Of a stretch of DNA of 64,000 nt, positions 19,535 to 28,144 are shown one piece after another. The notes below the pieces were generated by a model that saw only the letters and a program-made list of their open reading frames with translations, made no database searches and was not told where the DNA came from. A program made the translations under genes and the position numbers. This DNA is from Palaeococcus ferrophilus DSM 13482 (GTDB taxonomy: Archaea; Methanobacteriota_B; Thermococci; Thermococcales; Thermococcaceae), in the NCBI RefSeq assembly GCF_000966265.1, contig NZ_LANF01000005.1, positions 1-64,000 on the forward strand, in the 5' to 3' direction. Within the stretch, counting starts at the first letter, position 1. The number at the start of each line of letters is the position of its first letter.

Positions 19535-19852
19535 TTAGTAGAGGGCCTTGTCTCCGGTCTCGCCCGTCCTGATCCGTATTGCCTCCTCAACCGGCAGCAC
19601 GAATATCTTCCCGTCCCCCGGAATGCCGCGCCGGGCCTTCTCCACTATTATGCTGACGATGACAGGAACGTCCTCGTCCTTCGCCACTATCTCCACCTTC
19701 ATCTTTGCGAGCATGTCGTAGGGAGGAACGCCTCCCTGCACACCGCGCCCCTTAACAGGGTACGCCGTGAGGGGCACGAAGCCAGCCTCCTTAAGGGCGT
19801 TTTTAACGCGCTCAAAATCATCCTCCCTGAGGATAGCCTCTATTTTCTTCAT
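19535..19852 (-). CDS. Nitrogen regulatory protein PII, short T-loop variant
   Basis: 105 residues. The N-terminus MKKIEAILREDDFERVKNAL is typical of PII. The B-loop GIPGDGKIFVLPVEEAIRIRTGE carries the ATP/ADP-binding glycines and the C-loop RTGETG is present. The T-loop (KGRGVQGGVPPYDMLAK) is shorter than in GlnB/GlnK and lacks the canonical segment around Tyr51, so targets or ligands may differ. No ammonium transporter is adjacent. The ATG at 19852 follows GGTGATACC; the longer upstream frame has no family match. Confidence 0.88.
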   Translation of the reverse strand: MKKIEAILREDDFERVKNALKEAGFVPLTAYPVKGRGVQGGVPPYDMLAKMKVEIVAKDEDVPVIVSIIVEKARRGIPGDGKIFVLPVEEAIRIRTGETGDKALY

Positions 19853-19955
19853 GGTATCACCGGGTATAACTCGTCTTTGAGAGAGATAAGCTTTTCCCAA
19901 CGCCGGGCCAAAGGTTTTAAATGATGGGTGGGACACCATTTTAGGAGGGGTTTAG

Positions 19956-20894
19956 GTGAGTGCTGGCTATTATAATGTGCCCGGTGTTATCTCCGGCCTA
20001 ATAATCTTCAGTTTCACGTTATACGGCCTGTTCCGTGCCCATCAATACGTGAGTAAATTCAAAACACCCACCTTAAGGCGATTCTCCCAAACGTTCACTG
20101 TGGGAGTGTTCTTCTATCTCCTGGGCTCGATAGGGACCATAATAGATTCCCTAACCCCAAGGAAACTCTGGGAAGTTATGGCAACCTTCTTTACCATTGC
20201 AACGATTATCGTCCTACTTTCCACGTTCCGCTTCCTTTCGAAGTTCGAAGAGGCTGAAAGTTCTGTTGTCGAAACGGAACTGGATAGCACCCTTTCCCGG
20301 CTACCAAAGGCTCATGTAAAAAATAAAAAAAGCGGCCTTCCCGCCGGGGGTTTTGTTGTTTCGGAGAAAAACCTGGAGAAGGTATCACCCCTCCTCGGGA
20401 CCTCCAATGGGGTCATCGTCATAAGCAGGAAGAAGAACCTCGAAACGTACCCCGTGCGGCCAGATAAGCACCTCTGGCTCAGCAGACTTGAGGTTCAAGG
20501 AGCCGTTGATCCGGCCAAGCTCCACGTTATCCTCGAGGAAACGCTCCGTTTCGTCCGCGATAGGGAGGGAAACGTTGTAGTCATAATAGATGGGCTGGAG
20601 TACCTCCTCCTCCATAATGACTTCAGAAGCGTCATGAAGTTTCTTGCCTCTCTGAAGGACCATCTCGCCCTCACTGGCTCGACCCTCCTCATAGTGCTCG
20701 AGAAGGGCACCCTTGACGAAAAAGAGTACAGCATAATAACCCGCGAGTTCCCACCCCTTGACGTGGAGGAACTTATGATAAAAACCGAGAACATGGCACT
20801 CTTCGGTGCACTGACCAAGGAAGGCACGGTGGAAGAGGATGAGCGCGATAAAGGTGAAGAAGTCGGAAGCGGAGAGGGCAAAAAGGGAGCTTAA
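19956..20894 (+). CDS. DUF835 membrane protein
   Basis: 312 residues. Three or so N-terminal membrane segments (GVISGLIIFSFTLYGLF, VGVFFYLLGSIGTII, ATFFTIATIIVLLSTF) precede a cytoplasmic DUF835 domain at about 130-285, with the family-like VVIIDGLEYLLLHNDFRSV and an ATPase-like strand order. DUF835 is an archaeal domain of unknown function, often attached to membrane or sensor regions. The GTG start follows GGAGGGG at good spacing. The C-terminus is acidic and overlaps the start of trm5. Confidence 0.8.
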   Translation: MSAGYYNVPGVISGLIIFSFTLYGLFRAHQYVSKFKTPTLRRFSQTFTVGVFFYLLGSIGTIIDSLTPRKLWEVMATFFTIATIIVLLSTFRFLSKFEEAESSVVETELDSTLSRLPKAHVKNKKSGLPAGGFVVSEKNLEKVSPLLGTSNGVIVISRKKNLETYPVRPDKHLWLSRLEVQGAVDPAKLHVILEETLRFVRDREGNVVVIIDGLEYLLLHNDFRSVMKFLASLKDHLALTGSTLLIVLEKGTLDEKEYSIITREFPPLDVEELMIKTENMALFGALTKEGTVEEDERDKGEEVGSGEGKKGA

Positions 20895-21849
20895 ACGGCT
20901 CGGCCTCTACGACGGCAGGCGGAGGCCCCAGGTTGAGGGTGACTTCGTCTTCCTACCCGTTCTCAACGACCCTATGCTCAGGGAGCTCGGCTATGACGTG
21001 GTGCCCGTTGAGTTGCCCATGAGGCCGGAGAGGCAGATATACAAAAACCTTGAGAGCGTTCTGGCGGAGAGGCTAACACCGGGGGAGCTTCAGCACCTGA
21101 GGCGCTACGACGTGGTGGGGGACATAGCCGTTATCCAAATTCCCCCCGAGCTTGAGCACAGGGTTGACGACATAGTATGGGGCCTCAGGAGGGTTCACCC
21201 ATTCATCAGGGTCGTCGCCAAAAAGGGCTTCCACGAGGGGGCTTTCAGGATAAGGGAGTACTCCATAATCTGGGGAGAAAAGCGGCTAACAACGGTTCAC
21301 AAGGAGAACGGCGTTGAGCTCAGGGTTGACCTCTCGAAGGCTTTCTTCAACCCGCGGATGAAGGGAGAGCGTTACCGCCTGGCACAGCTCGTAAAAGACG
21401 GTGAGCGGATTTTAATCCCCTTTGCGGGTCTTCTCCCCTACGCACTTGTGATAGCGCGCTATAAAAACGTCAAAATCACCGCCGTGGAGCTGAACGAAGA
21501 AGCATACAGGCTCGGCCTTGAGAACGTGGAGCTCAACCGGAAGAGGCTTAGGGGGGAGATTGAGTTCATCCACGGCGATGTTTTCGAGGTCCTGCCGGAA
21601 CTTCCTTATTACGACCGCGTCATCAGTCCGACGCCCCGTGGCGTTGATGCCCTGGCCTTAACCCTGAGCAAAGCGAAAAAATGCCTCCACTACTACAACT
21701 TCGTTCATGAATCCAGAATTGCAGAATTCAAGAATTGCATAATTAACGAGTGCAGGCGAACCGGCAGGGAGTGCACCGTTAGGGTAAAGAAGGTCAGCGA
21801 CTTCAAGCCGCATGTTTTCAAGGTCTGTGCGGATGTGAGTATTCTTTGA
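20839..21849 (+). CDS. trm5: tRNA (guanine-37-N1)-methyltransferase, Trm5 family
   Basis: 336 residues. It probably methylates G37 next to the anticodon using S-adenosylmethionine. The middle region YDVVGDIAVIQIPPELEH and the Rossmann block (RILIPFAGLLPYALVIARY, VELNEEAYRLGLENVELN, EFIHGDVFEVLP) fit the family. The usual NLP/NPP active-site block appears as ISPTPRGVDAL, a variant. Thermococcales carry more than one Trm5 paralogue (Trm5a/b) and I cannot decide which this is. The start overlaps DUF835 by 56 nt; a GTG at 20854 is an alternative. Confidence 0.85.
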   Translation: MSAIKVKKSEAERAKRELKRLGLYDGRRRPQVEGDFVFLPVLNDPMLRELGYDVVPVELPMRPERQIYKNLESVLAERLTPGELQHLRRYDVVGDIAVIQIPPELEHRVDDIVWGLRRVHPFIRVVAKKGFHEGAFRIREYSIIWGEKRLTTVHKENGVELRVDLSKAFFNPRMKGERYRLAQLVKDGERILIPFAGLLPYALVIARYKNVKITAVELNEEAYRLGLENVELNRKRLRGEIEFIHGDVFEVLPELPYYDRVISPTPRGVDALALTLSKAKKCLHYYNFVHESRIAEFKNCIINECRRTGRECTVRVKKVSDFKPHVFKVCADVSIL

Positions 21850-21901
21850 TGGCGCTGGTGACAGTTATTCCTGCGCCAAAGGACAGAAAAAAGGGAAAAG
21901 T

Positions 21902-24487
21902 TCAGCCGGTCCGGACGTCCAGCCCGAACCAGACCTTCGAGCAGCCACCGGAGACACCGCAGACGTCAAAATCCAGCGACCAGTACTTGCTTGGGATTCC
22001 CGAGGTAGGATCCCAGTCGAAGTAATCATCATCGAAGACTATAGTTATCCCCACGTTGCCCATCGGATCATCGTCGTTTCCCCATTTTCCGCTATCCTCT
22101 TCCCAACCGGAGTACTCCATGTAGAGGAAGGGAACCCTCGCGTCGTCGCGCTCCAGCATAGCTAAGCCAGGCTTCAGGGAGAGCTTATCCCCGCTGAGGT
22201 ACTTGTGGAATATCTTCCGGGCCGAGCAGGGCTGGCGGTTGAAGGTAGCGCCCTCACTTGAGCTCACGGGGTAGGAGTAGGCGTAGCCGGCTGGAGCCAA
22301 AACGTTGACCTCCACGTTGTGGAGCCCCTCGGTTTCGCCAAGGCTCTCGAAGCCAGCACAAGCCCTCGCGTAGTAGTAATACTCGTCGTCCCCAATCTCG
22401 GTGTCCTTCGTGAAATCCACCTCTAAGAGTTCAGCCTTGAGGTTGTCGTACTTGAGGAGCCTCGGCACCTCCACCTCGTAGATGACGTAGGTTACGCGCA
22501 TGTTGCCGTCCTTCGACTCGGCAACCACGCGGTAGCCCCTCGTGAAGTCGGCCTCGTTGGGATGGAGCACGTAGACGGCATCACCAACCTTGTCCGGCTC
22601 TGCCCCAGCAAGCCAGTTGAAGACGTTTCCCCAGAGATCGTCCCCGCTCTGGCCCGTCGCCAGCCAGTTCATCCATGTAGCTCCTTTGTAGGCGTAGTTC
22701 GCCACCGTTCCAATCTCCCCTGTGGCCATTCCCACGGCGAAGTCCGTGAGGTAGCCGACCGTCTTGGTGACGTATTTCCCTGGCTCGTCCCTGTCCCAGG
22801 CAGCGGTTTCGAGAACGATGATTTTGTACTTCTTGGCCTCTTCCATGGGCATCGCGAGGATCGGATAGCCGTTCACGAAGGGTCTTCCGAGGGAGCCCGT
22901 CATCCTATCGTCGTGGTAGAGGAGTCTGCTGTTGTCCTCGGCCTCGACCCAGTGACCGATTGGATAGCCGAAGGTGTAGAGAGAGCTGTGGTTTATTGGA
23001 TAAACCTTCCCATCGGGCCAGGTCATGCCGTAGGCCCACGAGGAAAGTTCTATCTCTCCTTCCGCGTAGTCTCCGTTCTCCTTTATGAAGACGTCCTCCA
23101 CAACCGCCACCAAGTAGCGGTCAACGTCCTTCTCGATGCTCATTCCCTCGCTCGCGTCAACCCAGAGGTTGCTTTTAGCCGGGAAGCGGTCAACCCAGTT
23201 AGTCATCCAGAGGCGGAACTTCCTCCACGGGACGAGGCTGTAGAAGTTCTCTATCCTGAGGCTGACCCTCTTTCCCAGCTGGGTGTCCTCAACGGTTACG
23301 TTTCCGTCCCTGAAAAGGCTCCCCGAACTGTCTTTCAGCTCGTAGTTCCCATCCCTGACCTCGAGTATCCAGTCGGCCGTTCCGTCGTCGCTGCTGTCTA
23401 TGTGGGCCGTGAAGGGGAGCCAGTCCTCTTTTGTAAGGTAGAACTCCAAAATAAGGTCGTAGTCGCTGCTCGTGGCCCTTAGACTAACCGGTTCGCCCTC
23501 GATGCCTAAGAAGGCGCTGGTGTAGTAGTCTATCCTCCCCTCTTTGGCCTTTATCACGAAGCTCTCCTTCGAGGGGTAGCTGAATGCTTGAAGCTTGGAA
23601 CTCATCGGAACGGCCTCCACGCTCATGTAGGTCTTATCCGGAAAGATTGACGAGAAGTTCTCGATGGTGAAGCTCGCGGAGGAGCCTTTCAGCTCAACCT
23701 TTCCCTCCTGGAGCTTTAGGGGGCCGTTTCCGGTAATCTCGTAGAGCGTGAAGCTCCCTCCGCTTATCCCGCCGTAGAGGTGAACCTCCCAGCGCTTCCC
23801 GAACTCGTCTCCCTCGCTCAGCTTCATCACGGTTGGCTCGTATGTCACCTTTTTCCCGGTTATGGGGTCCATGATGAAAGGCACATGTATGTACTGCCCG
23901 AGGAGGTTCTCGTCCTTGAAGTGGAGCGTTAAAGTCACGCTTTCTCCAGGTTTCGTTGATGAAGTGATCAGGCCAACCCACTCAATAACGTCCTCCTCGC
24001 CCGGAACGTCCGCCATCGAGCTCAATGGCCCAACGTAGGTGAGGTTCGGCGGGTTTATGGGGGCAAGCTGAAGAACCGGCTGGAGTGTTATGTTCAGGAC
24101 GATATCCTCCGGCAGGGCGAAGCCGGAGCCGCTCCCCTCGATGGTCTTGTTGTCCTCACATCCAGAATCCTCGCTCATGTCGCCTGTACATATAGGCAAC
24201 CCGTCTTCGTCAAGCTGGACGCTCCCGTTTGGTGAGGGAGATGGGGTGGGTGTGGCCGTCTCTGTGGCGGAGGAGGTTGGGGTGTTCGTCTCCGTTTGTT
24301 TTGGGCTTTCAGACCCCGTGCTAGTTTCACTGCCCGTTTGAGTGACCGCCTCTGTTAGGGTCTCCGTGGAGGTTATAGTTCTTGTCGTCTCACTCGTTCC
24401 CCCGGGAACGCCGTTTCCAACACAGCCGCTAAGAACAACAATAAAACCGAGCGCTGCAAAGAGCATAAACTTAACATGTCCTCTCAT
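21902..24487 (-). CDS. Large surface lipoprotein of unknown function
   Basis: About 861 residues. The signal peptide MRGHVKFMLFAALGFIVVLSGC ends in a lipobox, so Cys would be lipid-anchored. A Ser/Thr/Pro-rich stretch of about 60 residues follows and could be an O-glycosylated stalk. The large ectodomain is rich in Trp, Tyr, Asp and Gly with several beta-sandwich-like repeats, and it contains paired cysteines near the C-terminus that may form disulfides. I recognise no enzyme motif. The ATG at 24487 follows GGAGG; the upstream in-frame ATG would bury the signal peptide. Confidence 0.75.
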   Translation of the reverse strand: MRGHVKFMLFAALGFIVVLSGCVGNGVPGGTSETTRTITSTETLTEAVTQTGSETSTGSESPKQTETNTPTSSATETATPTPSPSPNGSVQLDEDGLPICTGDMSEDSGCEDNKTIEGSGSGFALPEDIVLNITLQPVLQLAPINPPNLTYVGPLSSMADVPGEEDVIEWVGLITSSTKPGESVTLTLHFKDENLLGQYIHVPFIMDPITGKKVTYEPTVMKLSEGDEFGKRWEVHLYGGISGGSFTLYEITGNGPLKLQEGKVELKGSSASFTIENFSSIFPDKTYMSVEAVPMSSKLQAFSYPSKESFVIKAKEGRIDYYTSAFLGIEGEPVSLRATSSDYDLILEFYLTKEDWLPFTAHIDSSDDGTADWILEVRDGNYELKDSSGSLFRDGNVTVEDTQLGKRVSLRIENFYSLVPWRKFRLWMTNWVDRFPAKSNLWVDASEGMSIEKDVDRYLVAVVEDVFIKENGDYAEGEIELSSWAYGMTWPDGKVYPINHSSLYTFGYPIGHWVEAEDNSRLLYHDDRMTGSLGRPFVNGYPILAMPMEEAKKYKIIVLETAAWDRDEPGKYVTKTVGYLTDFAVGMATGEIGTVANYAYKGATWMNWLATGQSGDDLWGNVFNWLAGAEPDKVGDAVYVLHPNEADFTRGYRVVAESKDGNMRVTYVIYEVEVPRLLKYDNLKAELLEVDFTKDTEIGDDEYYYYARACAGFESLGETEGLHNVEVNVLAPAGYAYSYPVSSSEGATFNRQPCSARKIFHKYLSGDKLSLKPGLAMLERDDARVPFLYMEYSGWEEDSGKWGNDDDPMGNVGITIVFDDDYFDWDPTSGIPSKYWSLDFDVCGVSGGCSKVWFGLDVRTG

Positions 24488-24647
24488 GTCAATGCCTCCA
24501 TCAAACCCGCGCCAGAAAAGAAAATAGGAAGGCATGCATGGGTTTGTATTTTACTTAGTTTTGTGCCATCTAACTATTTAACGATTTCCTCGCTCCGGAG
24601 TCATTAGTGAAAATGTTCCCCCGGCGCTGGGTGCAGCAATCCTAAAA

Positions 24648-24953
24648 TCAGTGCCCCACTCTCTTCAGGTTTTCGAGGGCCTCCTCAATAAGTCTCCTAG
24701 CATCCGTTCTCTTCCGTATTCCCCGCAATACTGCGACAGCTTCGAACGCCCTGAAAAGTTCCTCATCGCGTGACTCCATGGCCCTCCCGCGCAGTATCTC
24801 GTAAACCTCCTCGAGAACGTCGTCAACAATGGCCGCCTCGACTTCGGTGTACTCTCCCCGGAGTATATCCTCCAGCATGATCCTCGCAAACTCCAGGTCA
24901 TCAACCTCACGTCTTCTGCGGAGTCCCCTAAAGTGAAGCAGACGCTCCATCAC
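24648..24953 (-). CDS. Small helical protein of unknown function
   Basis: 101 residues, predicted all-helical and strongly charged (VDDLEFARIMLEDILRGEY). It overlaps the stop of the preceding helical-repeat gene by 4 nt (ATGA), so it is co-translated with it and likely works with it. No family was recognised. Confidence 0.65.
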   Translation of the reverse strand: MMERLLHFRGLRRRREVDDLEFARIMLEDILRGEYTEVEAAIVDDVLEEVYEILRGRAMESRDEELFRAFEAVAVLRGIRKRTDARRLIEEALENLKRVGH

Positions 24954-26200
24954 TCCTCACCGGATTCAAGGACTTTCACAAGGAGCTCCGCTATTATGGG
25001 CTCGGAGAGGCGCCTGTCCTCTATACGGGTTACGAGGTCTATGGCATCCTCCACACGGTTCTGCCTGAGGAGGTAGTGGGCCACGCTGCTGAAGGCGAGG
25101 GAGCTTATCTCCGGGTCCTTTATCGCCGCGGCAACCCCCGCGGCCTTGTCGAGACGTCCTATCTTTAGATAATAGCTCACCGCCTTCACGAGCACCTTCT
25201 CATTGAGCGTCCTTGCCACTATCCCATCCACAACGGGCTCGAACTCAAGCCTCGGGCTGTCAATGAGATAGTTTAAGAACGCCCGGCCCGCTATCGCGAG
25301 TTCGTCGGCGGGCATGAGTTCAAAGTACCCCTCAAGAAGCTCCGGTCTCCGTGAGACAATCCCCTCCGTGAGCTTCACAAGGGTCTCCTCCATGTCCGGC
25401 AGGTTCCTGAGGAGGGAGAACGCGTTCTCAAACTCCCCGTTGAGGGCGAATATGAAGACGAGGTCACGGGTGATGTCCTCCCCAAGGTTCTCGGAGAGGT
25501 CAATGGCGACGGCAACGAGCTTATCGTAGTAGGCCTTGGAGAGGCGGGCCGCTTTGAGGTGAATGATTATCTCGCGGAGAACCTGTCTGATCCAGAATTT
25601 GTTCTTGAGGAACTTCGTGAAGTATATCGCCCTGTCGTACTCCTCAAGCCGGAGGTAGGCCTTGACGAGCTCCACAGTGGCTATGGAGTAGTACGGCTCC
25701 CCCTCCACCCTCTCCCATATGTATTCGGCCTTCCTCATCTGGAGCGCCTTTATGGGTGGCTCCCCCACAATCCTCGCGAGGTATTTGCGCAGGGCGAGTA
25801 TTAGGATGTCATTTCTCAGCTCCCTGTCCGATATCTCGAGGGCGTGGTAGACCGCCTCATCAATCTCCCCGAGGTCAACTAGGTACATGACCATGCGGGA
25901 GAGAAGCACGTCTTTGATTTCAGGGGGGAACACCTCAAGACCGTCCCTGACCCTCTGAAAGAGCTTTTTCGATGTGCGCATTCCCGCCTTGCCCGTGTAG
26001 TAAGCCACAGCCGCGAGGGCCCGCATCATCCCAACGGGATCCTCTATCGAATCTATGGTATCAAGGGCCCTCTTAAAGGCAGTCTTTGAGAGTTCACTCC
26101 CCCTCACGGCCAGAACATGGCCGAGTCTGGAGTATGTGATGGCTTTGAGCTCGGGGTCCCGTATAATCTCCACAGATTCGAGAACTTCCTCCGCCAGCAT
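24950..26200 (-). CDS. TPR-like helical-repeat protein
   Basis: 416 residues built from about ten degenerate helix-turn-helix repeats of roughly 34 residues, each with an Ala/Leu pattern such as AITYSRLGHVLAVRG and DKAAGVAAAIKDPEISSLAFSSVAHYLLRQ split over two helices. Such solenoids bind proteins. No catalytic motif is visible. A TATA-like TTTATA lies upstream near 26230 in a region shared with the divergent methyltransferase gene. Confidence 0.7.
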   Translation of the reverse strand: MLAEEVLESVEIIRDPELKAITYSRLGHVLAVRGSELSKTAFKRALDTIDSIEDPVGMMRALAAVAYYTGKAGMRTSKKLFQRVRDGLEVFPPEIKDVLLSRMVMYLVDLGEIDEAVYHALEISDRELRNDILILALRKYLARIVGEPPIKALQMRKAEYIWERVEGEPYYSIATVELVKAYLRLEEYDRAIYFTKFLKNKFWIRQVLREIIIHLKAARLSKAYYDKLVAVAIDLSENLGEDITRDLVFIFALNGEFENAFSLLRNLPDMEETLVKLTEGIVSRRPELLEGYFELMPADELAIAGRAFLNYLIDSPRLEFEPVVDGIVARTLNEKVLVKAVSYYLKIGRLDKAAGVAAAIKDPEISSLAFSSVAHYLLRQNRVEDAIDLVTRIEDRRLSEPIIAELLVKVLESGEE

Positions 26201-26306
26201 GATTGTTCCCTCATGGTTTAGTCATTTATCTTATTTATACCCTTCGTTAGCATAGCTTCCCCGCAGAGGGGGCAAACTTAAAAAAGGCTCTCCCCAAGCC
26301 AGAACC

Positions 26307-27392
26307 ATGGAATACGCTGTGATATTCGGAAAGAACCCCGAGCTGAGTGAGGCAGAGTTCCGCGCGTTTGCACGGCGATTTGGTATAAGGTTCAGCGAGC
26401 TCGAACGCTCCAGGGAGTGGCTGGTATTTGAGGGGCCTAAAAAGGTGGAGCACCTCTTCCACCGGCTCGGGGGTTCCCTAAAGTTAGTCCGGCTGGTTGA
26501 TGGCATAGAGGAACTCGAGTACTCAAAGCTCTTCACCGTGAGTTTCTACGGTAAGGACGACTGGAAGCTCTGGAGGAAGCTCGGAAGCGATGTGAAGAGG
26601 CACTTCAGGGAGAGCGGCCCCGCCAAGTTCTTCAAGCCGAGGAACGTCTACGCGATGCCGGCGGAGCTCATCCTGAAGGGCTTTCCCGAGGTGAGGGACG
26701 TCGTTTTCATCTTCGGAAGGAGGGAGTGGATAGGCGAGACGGTCCGCGTTGCCGACCCCTTCGAGCTCAAGAAGCTCGACGTGGAAAGGCCCAGACAGAG
26801 GGCGATACTCTCAATCCCGCCGAGGCTCGCGAGGATAATGGTGAACCTCAGCGAGGTCAGGGAGGGAAAAGCCCTCGACCCCTTCTGCGGCGTTGGAACG
26901 GTGATTCAGGAGCTCCTCCTCCAGGGTTTCGACGCCTACGGGAGCGACATAAACCCCTCCATAGTGAACGCCGCGAAGGAGAACGTGGCGTGGCTTAAAA
27001 AGGAGTTCCGTGTGAAGAGGAGTGCCCACCTCGAGGTGTGCGATGCAAAGAAGCTCCACCGCTGCTTCCGCGGACGCTTTGACCTGATTGTGAGTGAACC
27101 GTACCTCGGCAAGCCCCTCCGCAAAAAGCCGACGAGGGGAGAGGCGGTTGAGATGGCGAGGAAGCTCGACAGCTTTTACTTTCCTGTCTTTGAGAGCTTT
27201 TCAAGGGTCATGAAGCGGAACGGAAGAGTTGTCTTCGTGTTCCCGGCATACAGACTCAGCGACGGCTCCATATACCGGCGCGAGAGGGGATGGCTCAGGA
27301 GGCTCGACTTTGAGGTGCTCGGAAGGTATCTTGACTTCGAGGAGAGGCACCGCGTTGTGAGGGACATCCACGTGCTCCGCTACAGGGGGTAG
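26307..27392 (+). CDS. Trm11/TrmG10-like SAM-dependent methyltransferase
   Basis: 361 residues. The N-terminal 150 residues resemble the ferredoxin-like/THUMP part of the Trm11 family (MEYAVIFGKNPELSEAEFRA). The Rossmann-fold domain carries motif I as ALDPFCGVGTVIQELLLQG and motif II as YGSDINPSIV. Motif IV reads LIVSEPYLGKPLRKK where Trm11/Trm-G10 enzymes have DPPYG, so Asp is replaced by Ser. It probably acts on RNA as an N2-guanine methyltransferase-like paralogue; the substrate is not evident. It is followed 5 bp later by a TauE-like gene. Confidence 0.8.
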   Translation: MEYAVIFGKNPELSEAEFRAFARRFGIRFSELERSREWLVFEGPKKVEHLFHRLGGSLKLVRLVDGIEELEYSKLFTVSFYGKDDWKLWRKLGSDVKRHFRESGPAKFFKPRNVYAMPAELILKGFPEVRDVVFIFGRREWIGETVRVADPFELKKLDVERPRQRAILSIPPRLARIMVNLSEVREGKALDPFCGVGTVIQELLLQGFDAYGSDINPSIVNAAKENVAWLKKEFRVKRSAHLEVCDAKKLHRCFRGRFDLIVSEPYLGKPLRKKPTRGEAVEMARKLDSFYFPVFESFSRVMKRNGRVVFVFPAYRLSDGSIYRRERGWLRRLDFEVLGRYLDFEERHRVVRDIHVLRYRG

Positions 27393-27397
27393 CATTA

Positions 27398-28132
27398 ATG
27401 CTGGAGTATCCCGTCATATTCATCGCGGGCCTTTTAATCGGCACCATTGCGGGCCTTTTCGGCGTTGGCGGCGGCTTTCTCATAGTCCCGCTCCTGGTCA
27501 TAATGGGCTTCCCGATTCACACCGCGATAGGCACGAGTCTCCTCTGCATATCCATAAGCTCACTCGCCGCGGCCTACAACCACGTGAGGGCAAAGAGGGT
27601 GCTATACCGCGTGGCCCTTTTGAAGGAGGCCTTCTCGGTTCCAGCTGCCCTGGGTGGGGCGTACCTCTCGAGGATGGTGGGAGAAAATCATCTGCGCGCG
27701 GTTTTCGCGCTCCTGCTAGTCTACCTCGCCTATCGCTTCCTGAGGGCCCAGGATGTGAAGCCTGGGGAATGGGAGGGGGAGATAAAATACAGGAACGTCC
27801 CCATCGTTGGCCTGTTCTCCGGCTTTTTTTCCGGCCTGCTGGGAATAAGCGGGGGAATATTGAACGTGCCCCTCTTCCATGCCCTCGTGAGAATCCCCGT
27901 TAAGTACGCCGTCGGCACGTCAAGCCTCGCGCTCTTTTTCACGGCCCTAGCCGGGACGCTGGGCCACTACAGGCTCGGGCACGTGGACGTGTCAACGGCC
28001 CTGCTCCTCGCACCGGGCCTCGTAATAGGGGCAAGTATAGGGGTGCACGCCCTCCACAGGCTACATCCCCAAAAGTTCAAGTGGGCGTTTTCCCTCCTGC
28101 TGCTCCTGATGGCGCTCAAGATGATCCTGTAA
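27398..28132 (+). CDS. TauE/SafE-family transporter (probable sulfite or sulfonate exporter)
   Basis: 244 residues, about eight membrane segments and two internally related halves. GTIAGLFGVGGGFLIVPLLV and GLFSGFFSGLLGISGGILNVPL are the repeated glycine-rich family motifs. Family members move small organosulfur or sulfite anions. It lies 5 bp after the methyltransferase and ends convergently 12 bp from the M24-like gene. Confidence 0.88.
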   Translation: MLEYPVIFIAGLLIGTIAGLFGVGGGFLIVPLLVIMGFPIHTAIGTSLLCISISSLAAAYNHVRAKRVLYRVALLKEAFSVPAALGGAYLSRMVGENHLRAVFALLLVYLAYRFLRAQDVKPGEWEGEIKYRNVPIVGLFSGFFSGLLGISGGILNVPLFHALVRIPVKYAVGTSSLALFFTALAGTLGHYRLGHVDVSTALLLAPGLVIGASIGVHALHRLHPQKFKWAFSLLLLLMALKMIL

Positions 28133-28144
28133 AAATAAAAAGTC

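Noticed and set aside
21850-21901. GGCGC...GCGCC hairpin after trm5 as a terminator
   Set aside because: The loop is long and no T-run follows closely on the plus strand; too weak to call.
22562-23482. 306-codon plus-strand frame
   Set aside because: Antisense shadow of the lipoprotein gene; no start signal and unlikely composition.
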